Virus record (IMG/VR): IMGVR_UViG_3300036900_000315
Location: 1-64,000 of that record
From: a virus
Reading direction: 5' to 3' (one strand)
DNA length: 64,000 bases
The position numbers were made by a program, and so were the translations under genes. Numbering within the stretch: position 1 is the first letter of the stretch; every line of letters begins with the position of its first letter. Below, one piece after another: positions 29,416-35,491 of this stretch. The notes below the pieces were generated by a model. It did no database searches. It saw only the letters and a list, made by a program, of their open reading frames with translations, and was not told the origin of the DNA.

Positions 29416-30059
29416 AAATCGGCTTCAGTACGTACATGTATGCGCGATTGAATACCATCAAGTGTAATTGCCCTGGCGCGCGGCTGATCGGATATATGCC
29501 CGGCACTAGAGCCACAGAGGAATCGCTTCACTTGAAGTTCGCCGCAGTACGTGGTGACGGCGAGTGGTTCACGAACACGGAAGAATTGCGAGCGTTCATC
29601 CAAACGCTTGAACTAACGACTACACTAAACCCACCTAAGTCTAGAGGTCCAAGAACATCCGAAGAGCGCACCGCCATAGCGATAAAAATTAATGCAAACA
29701 GAACGCCGGAAGAGAGAAGAGCCTGTACCGAAAATGCACGTGAAGCCATGGCGGGAAAAAGACGAAATATCGTGAGGCCGAGTGAAGAGGAAAAGGAAGC
29801 AGCCAAAAAGATCCGTGACGCTATCACGCTGGAGAAGCGTAGGGCGAATCAGGCAAAATTTGCTGCGTCTTTGACACCCGAGCAGCGCAGTGCGATTTCA
29901 AAGAAGGGACATAAAAATAGGGTATGGTCGATCGAGGATAGAGGTAGAGTACGTGACCGGTTCGCCGCGGCGCGCGCAAAAGCTGCCAAATGCAGGCAAG
30001 AAGAAAGAGAAAACTTCAGCCCGCGGCAGATAGATTCCCAATTTAGTACATCCGGCTAA
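29340..30059 (+). CDS. GIY-YIG nuclease of the T5orf172 type, possible homing endonuclease
   Basis: 239 aa from GTG 29340; the frame is open back to ATG 29160, but the extra 60 residues overlap the zinc-ribbon gene and look spurious. GCVYFIETHDRAFVKIGFST (residues about 12-31) gives the YF...KIG core, then the arginine-containing helix (MYARLNTIKC) and the glutamate in GEWF. The C-terminal half has repeated basic helices (RTPEERRACTENAREAM, SLTPEQRSAISKKG) that resemble DNA-binding tails of homing endonucleases. Predicted to cleave DNA. Confidence 0.7.
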   Translation: MGRREIRRQEAGCVYFIETHDRAFVKIGFSTYMYARLNTIKCNCPGARLIGYMPGTRATEESLHLKFAAVRGDGEWFTNTEELRAFIQTLELTTTLNPPKSRGPRTSEERTAIAIKINANRTPEERRACTENAREAMAGKRRNIVRPSEEEKEAAKKIRDAITLEKRRANQAKFAASLTPEQRSAISKKGHKNRVWSIEDRGRVRDRFAAARAKAAKCRQEERENFSPRQIDSQFSTSG

Positions 30060-30088
30060 TTGTAAACCCTCTCGACTTCCCGCACAAT
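30060..30088 (+). promoter_or_regulatory. Sigma-70-type promoter, leaderless
   Basis: TTGTAA (30060-30065), 17-bp spacer, CACAAT (30083-30088), then seven bases to ATG 30096. No SD. Shares TTCCCGCACA and the short distance to ATG with the promoter at 657-685. Confidence 0.5.
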
Positions 30089-30095
30089 TGACCGC

Positions 30096-30338
30096 ATGAA
30101 GGAAACATGTTTCGTTTACGTAAAAGAAAATCTGGCGATCAACGTCGACTTGATAGCCGGGTTCACAGTGCAGGAAGGGGGCTCAGTGAAAGTCCACCTC
30201 CTCACCGATAAGTTAGGCGGGGAAGAAATCGATCTCACGGGCGAGGATGCCGTGAGGTTTCTCAAAGTCGCGAAAGATATCAGTATCGGCGCGCCGCCAT
30301 CGAAGCCCAGTGGCACGCGCTCACAGATCCTCACGTAG
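30096..30338 (+). CDS. Small protein, unknown
   Basis: 80 aa. Beta-rich (MKETCFVYVKENLAINVDLI, GGSVKVHLLTDKLGGEEIDL) ending in a short helix. Its 3' end overlaps the convergent 30321 gene by 18 bp. Probably expressed independently from its own promoter. Confidence 0.55.
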   Translation: MKETCFVYVKENLAINVDLIAGFTVQEGGSVKVHLLTDKLGGEEIDLTGEDAVRFLKVAKDISIGAPPSKPSGTRSQILT

Positions 30339-30503
30339 CGTCGCGAACTTACAGACCACGTCCAAATGAGCAAGTGCGGCGTTCATCGCGGAATGGATGA
30401 CCGCATTGCTTGCTCCGGACGCCGCCAGCAAACGCAGTATTTCGTGGCAGAGCGTCAGGCTCATATCCACTGACTTGCTGAATTCGTCGTCGACGTGTTC
30501 CAT
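30321..30503 (-). CDS. Small helical protein, unknown
   Basis: 60 aa, MEHVDDEFSKSVDMSLTLCH, then ALAHLDVVCKFATLREDL. Wholly helical. Divergent from the 30530 gene across 26 bp. Unknown. Confidence 0.45.
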   Translation of the reverse strand: MEHVDDEFSKSVDMSLTLCHEILRLLAASGASNAVIHSAMNAALAHLDVVCKFATLREDL

Positions 30504-30529
30504 GTGCCAATTATCCCGAAAGGAAAACT

Positions 30530-30739
30530 ATGTCTGCCAAGTTGCTGAAATTCCCAGAGCCCAAAAAGAAGGCCGAGCCGGTCGGTGAGCCGATCGAGCT
30601 TCCAGGAATCTCCATCAGTTTCGGAGATGAAGTTTACAGTCTCGCCCTTACAGGCGTGATCACTCGCGAGCGCGGGGGACAATCGGCGCGACCTGCCAAA
30701 GAGCCAGGCGCGCCGGTTGATAAATTACCTACGTCGTGA
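30530..30739 (+). CDS. Small protein, unknown
   Basis: 69 aa. SD AAAGGAAA before ATG 30530. Basic/Pro-rich N terminus (LLKFPEPKKKAEPVGEP), then a beta hairpin-like core (ISISFGDEVYSLALTG). Last plus-strand gene before the lysis block. Unknown. Confidence 0.5.
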   Translation: MSAKLLKFPEPKKKAEPVGEPIELPGISISFGDEVYSLALTGVITRERGGQSARPAKEPGAPVDKLPTS

Positions 30740-31076
30740 CTGCAGGAAACAGAATGTGATGGCGCGCTTCGTCACGCTGTCCGAGAACCACCCACACCGC
30801 GTGTTTCAGCGCCTTGACCTGGTCGCTATCTCCAGGCTCAGGCCGGATGTCCACTCCAGCAGGAGGCCACGTATCGGCCTTCGGTCCCAGGTTCAACCGC
30901 TCGCAGAGCGAATAAGCCTCAGCGCGGGCGCCAGGCATGCGTTCGAAGAACGAAGCAATCTTGAAGTTGGGCGAGATCTCCGAACCAGGCTCGTACACGT
31001 TGTACCACTCATCGCCCTCCGGACCGTGAACCGGTTCGTTCACTCGGTAGCGGGCTGTGATCTTCGGATCGTTCAC
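30729..31076 (-). CDS. Protein of unknown function at the end of the lysis operon
   Basis: 115 aa. ATG 31076 overlaps the stop of the DUF2778 gene (ATGA). Alpha/beta, with ARAEAYSLCERLNLG and VKALKHAVWVVLGQRDEARH helices. Coupling suggests joint production with the hydrolase, possibly as an accessory or immunity protein. That is speculative. Confidence 0.55.
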   Translation of the reverse strand: MNDPKITARYRVNEPVHGPEGDEWYNVYEPGSEISPNFKIASFFERMPGARAEAYSLCERLNLGPKADTWPPAGVDIRPEPGDSDQVKALKHAVWVVLGQRDEARHHILFPAVTT

Positions 31077-31456
31077 GCTATTACCTCCAAAGATCGATCG
31101 GAACTCGCGGCGATCGCGCTGCGCGTCGGGTTATCCGCGACGATACAGCCCTCTGAGGCCTTGCCTGGGTGAGCGATCGAGTCCGGATGAATAAAGAAGC
31201 CGTCGCGCCCGTGCATCACGTTCTTGGGGTCCGGTGTGAGCCGCATGGCGACCGGTCCGAGGCGAGGTTCCGTGTGCGCCGGGCCGATCGTATAGAAGCC
31301 TCGAGGGAGCGGTCCGACGCAGGACTCAAACTGGCGATCCGGGTTGTTCTTGGCCGAGGCGTCGAAGTGCGGCGGAATGTTGCCGCCCGCGTAGCCGGTG
31401 CCGACGAGCTGCCCGTCGTGGGACATGCGTCCGGTGGATTGCTGATATTGCCACAT
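31073..31456 (-). CDS. DUF2778 (Tlde1-like) peptidoglycan hydrolase, candidate endolysin
   Basis: 127 aa. The full family pattern is visible: MWQYQQSTGRM, VGTGYAGG, NNPDRQF, VGPLPRGFYTIG, GRDGFFIH and GKASEGCIV. H90 and C104 are the expected catalytic pair of this L,D-transpeptidase-like fold, known from type VI effector Tlde1, which acts on peptidoglycan tetrapeptides. No signal peptide, so access to the wall would need the holin. It takes the place of a classical lysozyme-type endolysin here. Confidence 0.8.
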   Translation of the reverse strand: MWQYQQSTGRMSHDGQLVGTGYAGGNIPPHFDASAKNNPDRQFESCVGPLPRGFYTIGPAHTEPRLGPVAMRLTPDPKNVMHGRDGFFIHPDSIAHPGKASEGCIVADNPTRSAIAASSDRSLEVIA

Positions 31457-31480
31457 GGATTGTTTTCCTTTTCCGTTGCC

Positions 31481-32227
31481 CTAAAACAGCCGCGCCGCGC
31501 CCATGATGCCGACCTTGGCGAAGTCCTCCACGTGGTTCCACCAGCGCTTCGGTTTCGTTAACTCGGTCACCTCGCGGTCTACGCTCTTTGATATGCTGGC
31601 CGCGCTTCCCTCGATTTTCACTGCACTGTCTGCCATCTGTGGAGCTGCCTTCGCAATCTCCTTCGTCATCAGGTCGATCGACCGCGAGATCCCCTGGATA
31701 TGGTTGAACAGGCAATTTCCTGAATCGCAGTCGAGATACAGCGGCGCAGCATCGTTGAGCTGAGCAGCCAAAGAAGCTGCCGGCGTCGTGACCTGGTGAA
31801 CGTCCGCTGCGATCCCACCAAGCGCCTGAGATACTGATCCTGTTAAAACTGGCAGCGCGGAGGATGCGGCACGGGAAATTGTGGCGATCGACTCGATCGA
31901 CTGGTTTGCATCCCCGAGCTGCTGGGCTGCTACCGCCTGAATTCCTGCCAGTCGCTTGTCTGCGACCCGTACGGCGCCGTTGACCGTGGCTTCGATCCGC
32001 GTCATGTGTTGGTCCACGAGGCCCAAAGTTTGCGTCTGAATTGCAGCCAGTCGGCTGTCCACGATTCCCGGTACCGCCGCGGCCATCTGTGCGATCGCGT
32101 TTTCGTTTGCCACCGTTGCCGCGGTGATGGCCCGTGCGTGAAAGATCGTCTCGACCACGAGCCATGCGCCCACCGCGAGGAATACAGAGGCAGACGCGTA
32201 CAGGATGCCGCGAAGGATCTGAATCAT
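31481..32227 (-). CDS. Membrane-anchored coiled-coil protein, spanin- or lysis-related candidate
   Basis: 248 aa. Residues 4-27 form one transmembrane helix (GILYASASVFLAVGAWLVVE); the remainder is a long coiled coil in the periplasm with Ala/Ile/Val heptads, two Cys (DCDSGNC) and an amphipathic C terminus. Topology fits an inner-membrane spanin, but length is unusual. Coupled to the Dam gene. Function inferred from layout. Confidence 0.5.
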   Translation of the reverse strand: MIQILRGILYASASVFLAVGAWLVVETIFHARAITAATVANENAIAQMAAAVPGIVDSRLAAIQTQTLGLVDQHMTRIEATVNGAVRVADKRLAGIQAVAAQQLGDANQSIESIATISRAASSALPVLTGSVSQALGGIAADVHQVTTPAASLAAQLNDAAPLYLDCDSGNCLFNHIQGISRSIDLMTKEIAKAAPQMADSAVKIEGSAASISKSVDREVTELTKPKRWWNHVEDFAKVGIMGAARLF

Positions 32228-32661
32228 GCGGCTTTCTTTATGGCGCTTACTGAGGGCCGGAAAATAACCAGTGCGCTTGGGAATGGAGCGGAGTTCTTAT
32301 GGCCGCCGAACTTCAGACGACCACGCAGGAATCGAACCTCGCCCTTGATTGCATAGTCGTGCCACCAAGCCGTATCTGTCCGAGCGGGAACGAGGCAGAC
32401 GACAGTGGCACCTTGCAATGCCGACTCGTGCGCCTTTCGCATCCATAGGCCGATGGTTCGTCCGTAGGGAGGGTTCATCCAACAGACGCCGCGCCACGGC
32501 TGCGATAGGCCATCCTGCGCCTCGGTAAAGTATCGAAGGCATTTGGCGTTTTCGCCAGTGGCGCAAACATCCAACCTGAAGACAAACTCCTGCCGCAACC
32601 CGTCGAAAAACTCCTGGGGAGTCGCCCACATATCGGTCGCGGAACTGAAATGCACGTTCAT
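32224..32661 (-). CDS. dam: Phage DNA N6-adenine methyltransferase (Dam-type)
   Basis: 145 aa from ATG 32661, which overlaps the holin-like gene stop (TGATG). TPQEFFDGLRQEFVFRLDVC then NAKCLRYF, and catalytic NPPYGR (residues 63-68) match the compact phage Dam family (PF05869). Expected to methylate adenine in short sites and so protect phage DNA from restriction. The product is at the usual length for the family. Its place inside the lysis operon is odd. Confidence 0.85.
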   Translation of the reverse strand: MNVHFSSATDMWATPQEFFDGLRQEFVFRLDVCATGENAKCLRYFTEAQDGLSQPWRGVCWMNPPYGRTIGLWMRKAHESALQGATVVCLVPARTDTAWWHDYAIKGEVRFLRGRLKFGGHKNSAPFPSALVIFRPSVSAIKKAA

Positions 32662-32909
32662 CAAGCCCCTGTTTCCGTCTTCGTGATCTGCACACCCGGC
32701 GTCTGCACTGAGGAGTCGGCAGTTTTGTGCATGCTGTACCCGCCGATTCCGCCAGCGAGTCCCGTAACTGCTGAGCAGAGAGCAGTGGTGATGACGCCAC
32801 TTTCCGACGCCTTGCCAGACCAGACGAGCACACCCACGGTTGCGGTGACGAAGATCAAGGCCAGGAGCATGGAGAGCGTGGCGAAATTCTTATCCAAGAG
32901 GGTGAGCAT
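32661..32909 (-). CDS. Holin-like small membrane protein
   Basis: 82 aa with two transmembrane helices, residues about 9-30 (FATLSMLLALIFVTATVGVL) and about 38-60 (GVITTALCSAVTGLAGGIGG), and a hydrophilic C-terminal tail. Length and topology fit a class II holin (both ends cytoplasmic). Position between lipase and hydrolase genes supports it. Abuts the lipase gene by 0 bp. Confidence 0.65.
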   Translation of the reverse strand: MLTLLDKNFATLSMLLALIFVTATVGVLVWSGKASESGVITTALCSAVTGLAGGIGGYSMHKTADSSVQTPGVQITKTETGA

Positions 32910-33548
32910 TTATTCCTTTTGGGCCAATACCCCAGCCCGGTAGCTCGTCACGTGGTGCGAGAGCAGAGCGTCCCACCTCGAGCCAGGCCCGTAAACCTGG
33001 ACTTCTGTCCCGCCGTGCCGAAAGAGCGGGGGGAGCGGAACGTCTGGCACGATGTCGAATTGGTTGCAGACGCGGATTGTTCCCTTGAGCGTCTTCGCAA
33101 AAAGCGAATCCCCCACCCGCGGCCCGCCGAACGTCATGAGCTGCCCGCCGCCGTCCGCATAGCAGAGGCTTGCGATCGCGGCGCCCAAAGAATGCCCGGT
33201 GATGATGGCATCCGGGGAGACTGTCACGCTGCCCCGTATTGCCTCATAGATCGAGTGGAAGCCGTAGTGGGCGTGCGGTCGAAGCGGTAGCGGGAGGAAA
33301 TCTGCGACCCATTCCGGAAAGTCACGGGTGCCACGAAACACGATGTACTGCTGGGTATCCTTCCAGGTGCTGAATCCCCATATCGGCATGGCGTCGTGCT
33401 CCAGCAGCTCCGGGATAACGCCTGCAATTCGGATTGGGACGGCAGGAGAGAAGCCGTCAGGGAGTGTGAAGGGTAGCCCCAGCGCGAGTTCGTAGGCCGC
33501 GGCGATGAGGTCGAGCAGGAGTAGCGCGGAGGACTTCGAGTAGATCAT
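32910..33548 (-). CDS. Class 3 lipase-type serine hydrolase in the lysis region
   Basis: 212 aa. QYIVFRGTRDFPEW (oxyanion region), DAIITGHSLGAA with nucleophile S120, FDIVPDVP with D165 or D169, and LSHHVTSY with H198/H199 give a complete catalytic triad of the lipase_3 family (PF01764). The N terminus MIYSKSSALLLLDLI is hydrophobic and could associate with membrane. A phage lipase next to a holin could attack inner or outer membrane phospholipids at lysis. Its first 49 bp are duplicated at 34312-34360. Confidence 0.8.
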   Translation of the reverse strand: MIYSKSSALLLLDLIAAAYELALGLPFTLPDGFSPAVPIRIAGVIPELLEHDAMPIWGFSTWKDTQQYIVFRGTRDFPEWVADFLPLPLRPHAHYGFHSIYEAIRGSVTVSPDAIITGHSLGAAIASLCYADGGGQLMTFGGPRVGDSLFAKTLKGTIRVCNQFDIVPDVPLPPLFRHGGTEVQVYGPGSRWDALLSHHVTSYRAGVLAQKE

Positions 33549-33581
33549 GTGCGACGTGGTTTTAGTGTTCGTCAGGAATCG

Positions 33582-33875
33582 TCAGAGTTGGATGCCCAAA
33601 GACTCTCCGGCCGCCCAAAGGAGTTCGGTAACGCCTCCGTTAATCAAATCCAGAGATTGAGGGGAGGCGCTCCTTCTCAGTTCAGCGAGATGCTGTAGTC
33701 TTTCCTCGATCTGTTGCCTGGTTTTGACCTGCAGGGGGCCATCTGACGGCGTCGCCTTTTCAAGAGCGTTGGCAACCCGTTGATTGATGGCCACGAGGAC
33801 AGGTTCGGCTTCACGGACCTGTGATGGGTCAATGTAACCGGTTTTTATTAAATCTACAGTTTGTTTGATTGTCAT
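33582..33875 (-). CDS. Small protein, unknown
   Basis: 97 aa. MTIKQTVDLIKTGYIDPSQV start, helical, with KTRQQIEERLQHLAELRRS. Ends 33 bp before the lipase start. No signal peptide or membrane span. Unknown. Confidence 0.55.
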   Translation of the reverse strand: MTIKQTVDLIKTGYIDPSQVREAEPVLVAINQRVANALEKATPSDGPLQVKTRQQIEERLQHLAELRRSASPQSLDLINGGVTELLWAAGESLGIQL

Positions 33876-33907
33876 GATTGTTTACTCTCTGACGGTTAAA
33901 ATTCGGA

Positions 33908-34285
33908 CTACACGCTGCGGTTCGCTACGATCTGCTTATAGACTTCAAGAGTTCGATCCATTAGTGATCCAGCGGCCTGCATAAATTCGCGTTCCGCCTC
34001 GCGACGCTCCACCGTGGCGAAGCCGCCCTGCCAAGTGACGCGGAACAAGGGAGACAAGTCCTCCCGCGACCCATCCATGTCGGCATAAGGGTAAGACCCG
34101 TGATCGGGATCGGGAAAGCGCTCCCAGTCCGGCTGACCCATTAGAATCGCCTGCATGATGGCCCACTTGATGGCATCAGTGCCCGCTTGGAACACACACG
34201 ACCCGGAGGCTCCATTGGCATCGCTCCATTCGGCCACGTAGATGATGGGCCGATTCCATTTCGAGAACTCCAAGTGGGTAGTCAT
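33908..34285 (-). CDS. Protein of unknown function with a recombinant 5' flank
   Basis: 125 aa from ATG 34285 (MTTHLEFSKWNRPIIYVAEW). The open frame extends to 34360, but those 25 codons are a patchwork: a copy of the lipase 5' end followed by a copy of the 3' end of the 34636 gene. I therefore start after them. The protein is alpha/beta with WERFPDPDHGSYPYADMDG and a helical end. Unknown. Confidence 0.55.
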   Translation of the reverse strand: MTTHLEFSKWNRPIIYVAEWSDANGASGSCVFQAGTDAIKWAIMQAILMGQPDWERFPDPDHGSYPYADMDGSREDLSPLFRVTWQGGFATVERREAEREFMQAAGSLMDRTLEVYKQIVANRSV

Positions 34286-34286
34286 T

Positions 34287-34360
34287 GTCAGAAGCTTTTG
34301 CCGAAACCGAACGGCGATGAGATCGAGCAGGAGTAGCGCGGAGGCCTTGGAGTAGGTCAT
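34287..34360 (-). other. Recombination scar: lipase 5' end fused to the beta-barrel gene 3' end
   Basis: 34312-34360 matches 33500-33548 (lipase start) at 45 of 49 bases. 34287-34311 matches 34635-34659 (the end of the beta-barrel gene) at 22 or 23 of 25 bases. The two copies meet without a spare base at 34311/34312. This is the footprint of a duplication followed by a deletion between a lipase gene and a beta-barrel gene. Confidence 0.8.
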
Positions 34361-34439
34361 TATAAAAGTTGCAATCGTAATCCCAACCCCACAGACGGGG
34401 GTGTCGGTGCGCAGGCGCAGTAAAGGAATCGGGGAATCC

Positions 34440-34617
34440 GACGGGCATAGTCAGTACCTATCCGGTTGTGAGTGCCTGGATAGGGAATCGAAGCCGCGAT
34501 AACGTCAAGGCGGGAGGCTCTAAGGAACTCAACGGGTCCCGTGAACGAAGCCAGGCGGTCGGCATCCCACCATAGAGCGAAGGGCCATCTGCAAGTATTG
34601 GGGTGGCCCTTTTTGAT
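34440..34617 (+). ncRNA. Candidate small RNA on the plus strand, ending in an intrinsic terminator
   Basis: No minus-strand gene covers 34361-34635, and the plus strand here folds into stem-loops. CCTATCC/GGATAGG encloses 14 bases near 34455-34482, ACGGG/CCCGT lies near 34532, and a perfect terminator ends it at 34581-34615. TATAAA near 34362 is one possible -10 box; the 5' end is otherwise unknown. Because it opposes the surrounding genes and carries a rho-independent terminator, it may be a regulatory RNA. I do not recognise the family. Confidence 0.45.
34581..34615 (+). terminator. Rho-independent terminator (plus strand)
   Basis: AGGGCCA (34581-34587) pairs with TGGCCCT (34604-34610), followed by TTTTT. 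The T-run exists only on the plus strand although all neighbouring genes are on the minus strand. Confidence 0.75.
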
Positions 34618-34635
34618 CAGAATCGTCAGGTATCG

Positions 34636-35136
34636 TCAGAAACTCTTGCCGAAACCGAAAAATAATCCCGGCGTTATCTGATTCGGCACAGCGGGGGTTG
34701 CCTGCGTCGCCGCAGTGATGCGAAGTTCACCCACCAGATAGATGCCGGCCAACTTTGGTTTCAAGCCCTTGAGGTCGTAAAGCATAATGGCGCCGCCCGA
34801 GAAGGAGCCGATAGTAGGGGTGGCAGCCGCTACTCCAGCATCGACCCGGCCGCCAAGGGAGAAATTCCCGGATCTCGAGAATAGCTTCATGAACCCGGTC
34901 CGGATCGTGGACACGTTGGACAGCATGTCGATGGTGGTGATCGAGTAGTTTCCGCCGCCCAGGCCAACCGCCGCGGACACCCAGCCCTCCGCCACGTTAG
35001 GAGTGCCATTGTTGCGCGTGTATCCCCCGCCTGTTGCGACGAAGTAGCTGGGATAGGGTTCAGGGCTCGGTGCAGGCGTGACTGTCTGGGCCGAGGCGAC
35101 GAAAGCGAACAGCAAGAGGGCGAGGGCGTGTTTCAT
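34636..35136 (-). CDS. Outer-membrane beta-barrel-like protein with signal peptide
   Basis: 166 aa. Signal peptide residues 1-16 (MKHALALLLFAFVASA) then Q17. The mature part consists of short amphipathic strands (YFVATGGGYTRNN, WVSAAVGLGGGNYSITTIDM, AGIYLVGELRITAATQ). It ends FFGFGKSF, with the C-terminal Phe that marks BAM substrates. About eight strands fit the OmpA/OmpX/Lom size. Phage-borne barrels of this kind (lambda Lom) alter the host surface. Assignment rests on pattern, not homology. Confidence 0.6.
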   Translation of the reverse strand: MKHALALLLFAFVASAQTVTPAPSPEPYPSYFVATGGGYTRNNGTPNVAEGWVSAAVGLGGGNYSITTIDMLSNVSTIRTGFMKLFSRSGNFSLGGRVDAGVAAATPTIGSFSGGAIMLYDLKGLKPKLAGIYLVGELRITAATQATPAVPNQITPGLFFGFGKSF

Positions 35137-35145
35137 TGGAGGGAG

Positions 35146-35457
35146 TTACCTTTTGGCGGGTGCCGCCGGCTTCGCTTCTTCCGGCTTTGGTTCCGGATCG
35201 ACCACCCAGCGCAGAGTCTGGGGGTCCAGGTGGATCTTCAGGGTGGGGTGGGCCGCCTTGACTGCCTTCTCATACTCGATAATCTGGGTGCCCAGAAGGT
35301 TCGCCTGTGTGGTGAGGAGATCGCGCCTTGCTTGCAGGGTTTCGACCTTCGAGGCTTCTAGTTCCGTCATGCCGTCCTGTTGAGGTGGCGCTGGTTTGGG
35401 AGCTTCGGCTGCGAGGCAGAGGCCCACTGAAACAATTGCAAAAATTATAGCTTTCAT
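35146..35457 (-). CDS. Secreted coiled-coil protein
   Basis: 103 aa from ATG 35457 (MKAIIFAIVSVGLCLAAEA). Signal peptide residues 1-16. The mature part has a coiled coil (ASKVETLQARRDLLTTQANL, IIEYEKAVKAAH) between Pro/Lys-rich ends (EPKPEEAKPAAPAKR). It directly precedes the beta-barrel gene in the same transcript, so it may act with it in the periplasm. Unknown. Confidence 0.6.
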   Translation of the reverse strand: MKAIIFAIVSVGLCLAAEAPKPAPPQQDGMTELEASKVETLQARRDLLTTQANLLGTQIIEYEKAVKAAHPTLKIHLDPQTLRWVVDPEPKPEEAKPAAPAKR

Positions 35458-35491
35458 AAATGTTTTCTTTGGTTGCGTTTTTTTTAACGAC

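Noticed and set aside
31326-32165. 279-codon minus-strand frame overlapping the coiled-coil lysis gene
   Set aside because: Very Arg/Gly/Asp-rich, an out-of-frame reading of 31481-32227, which has a proper transmembrane start and coupling.
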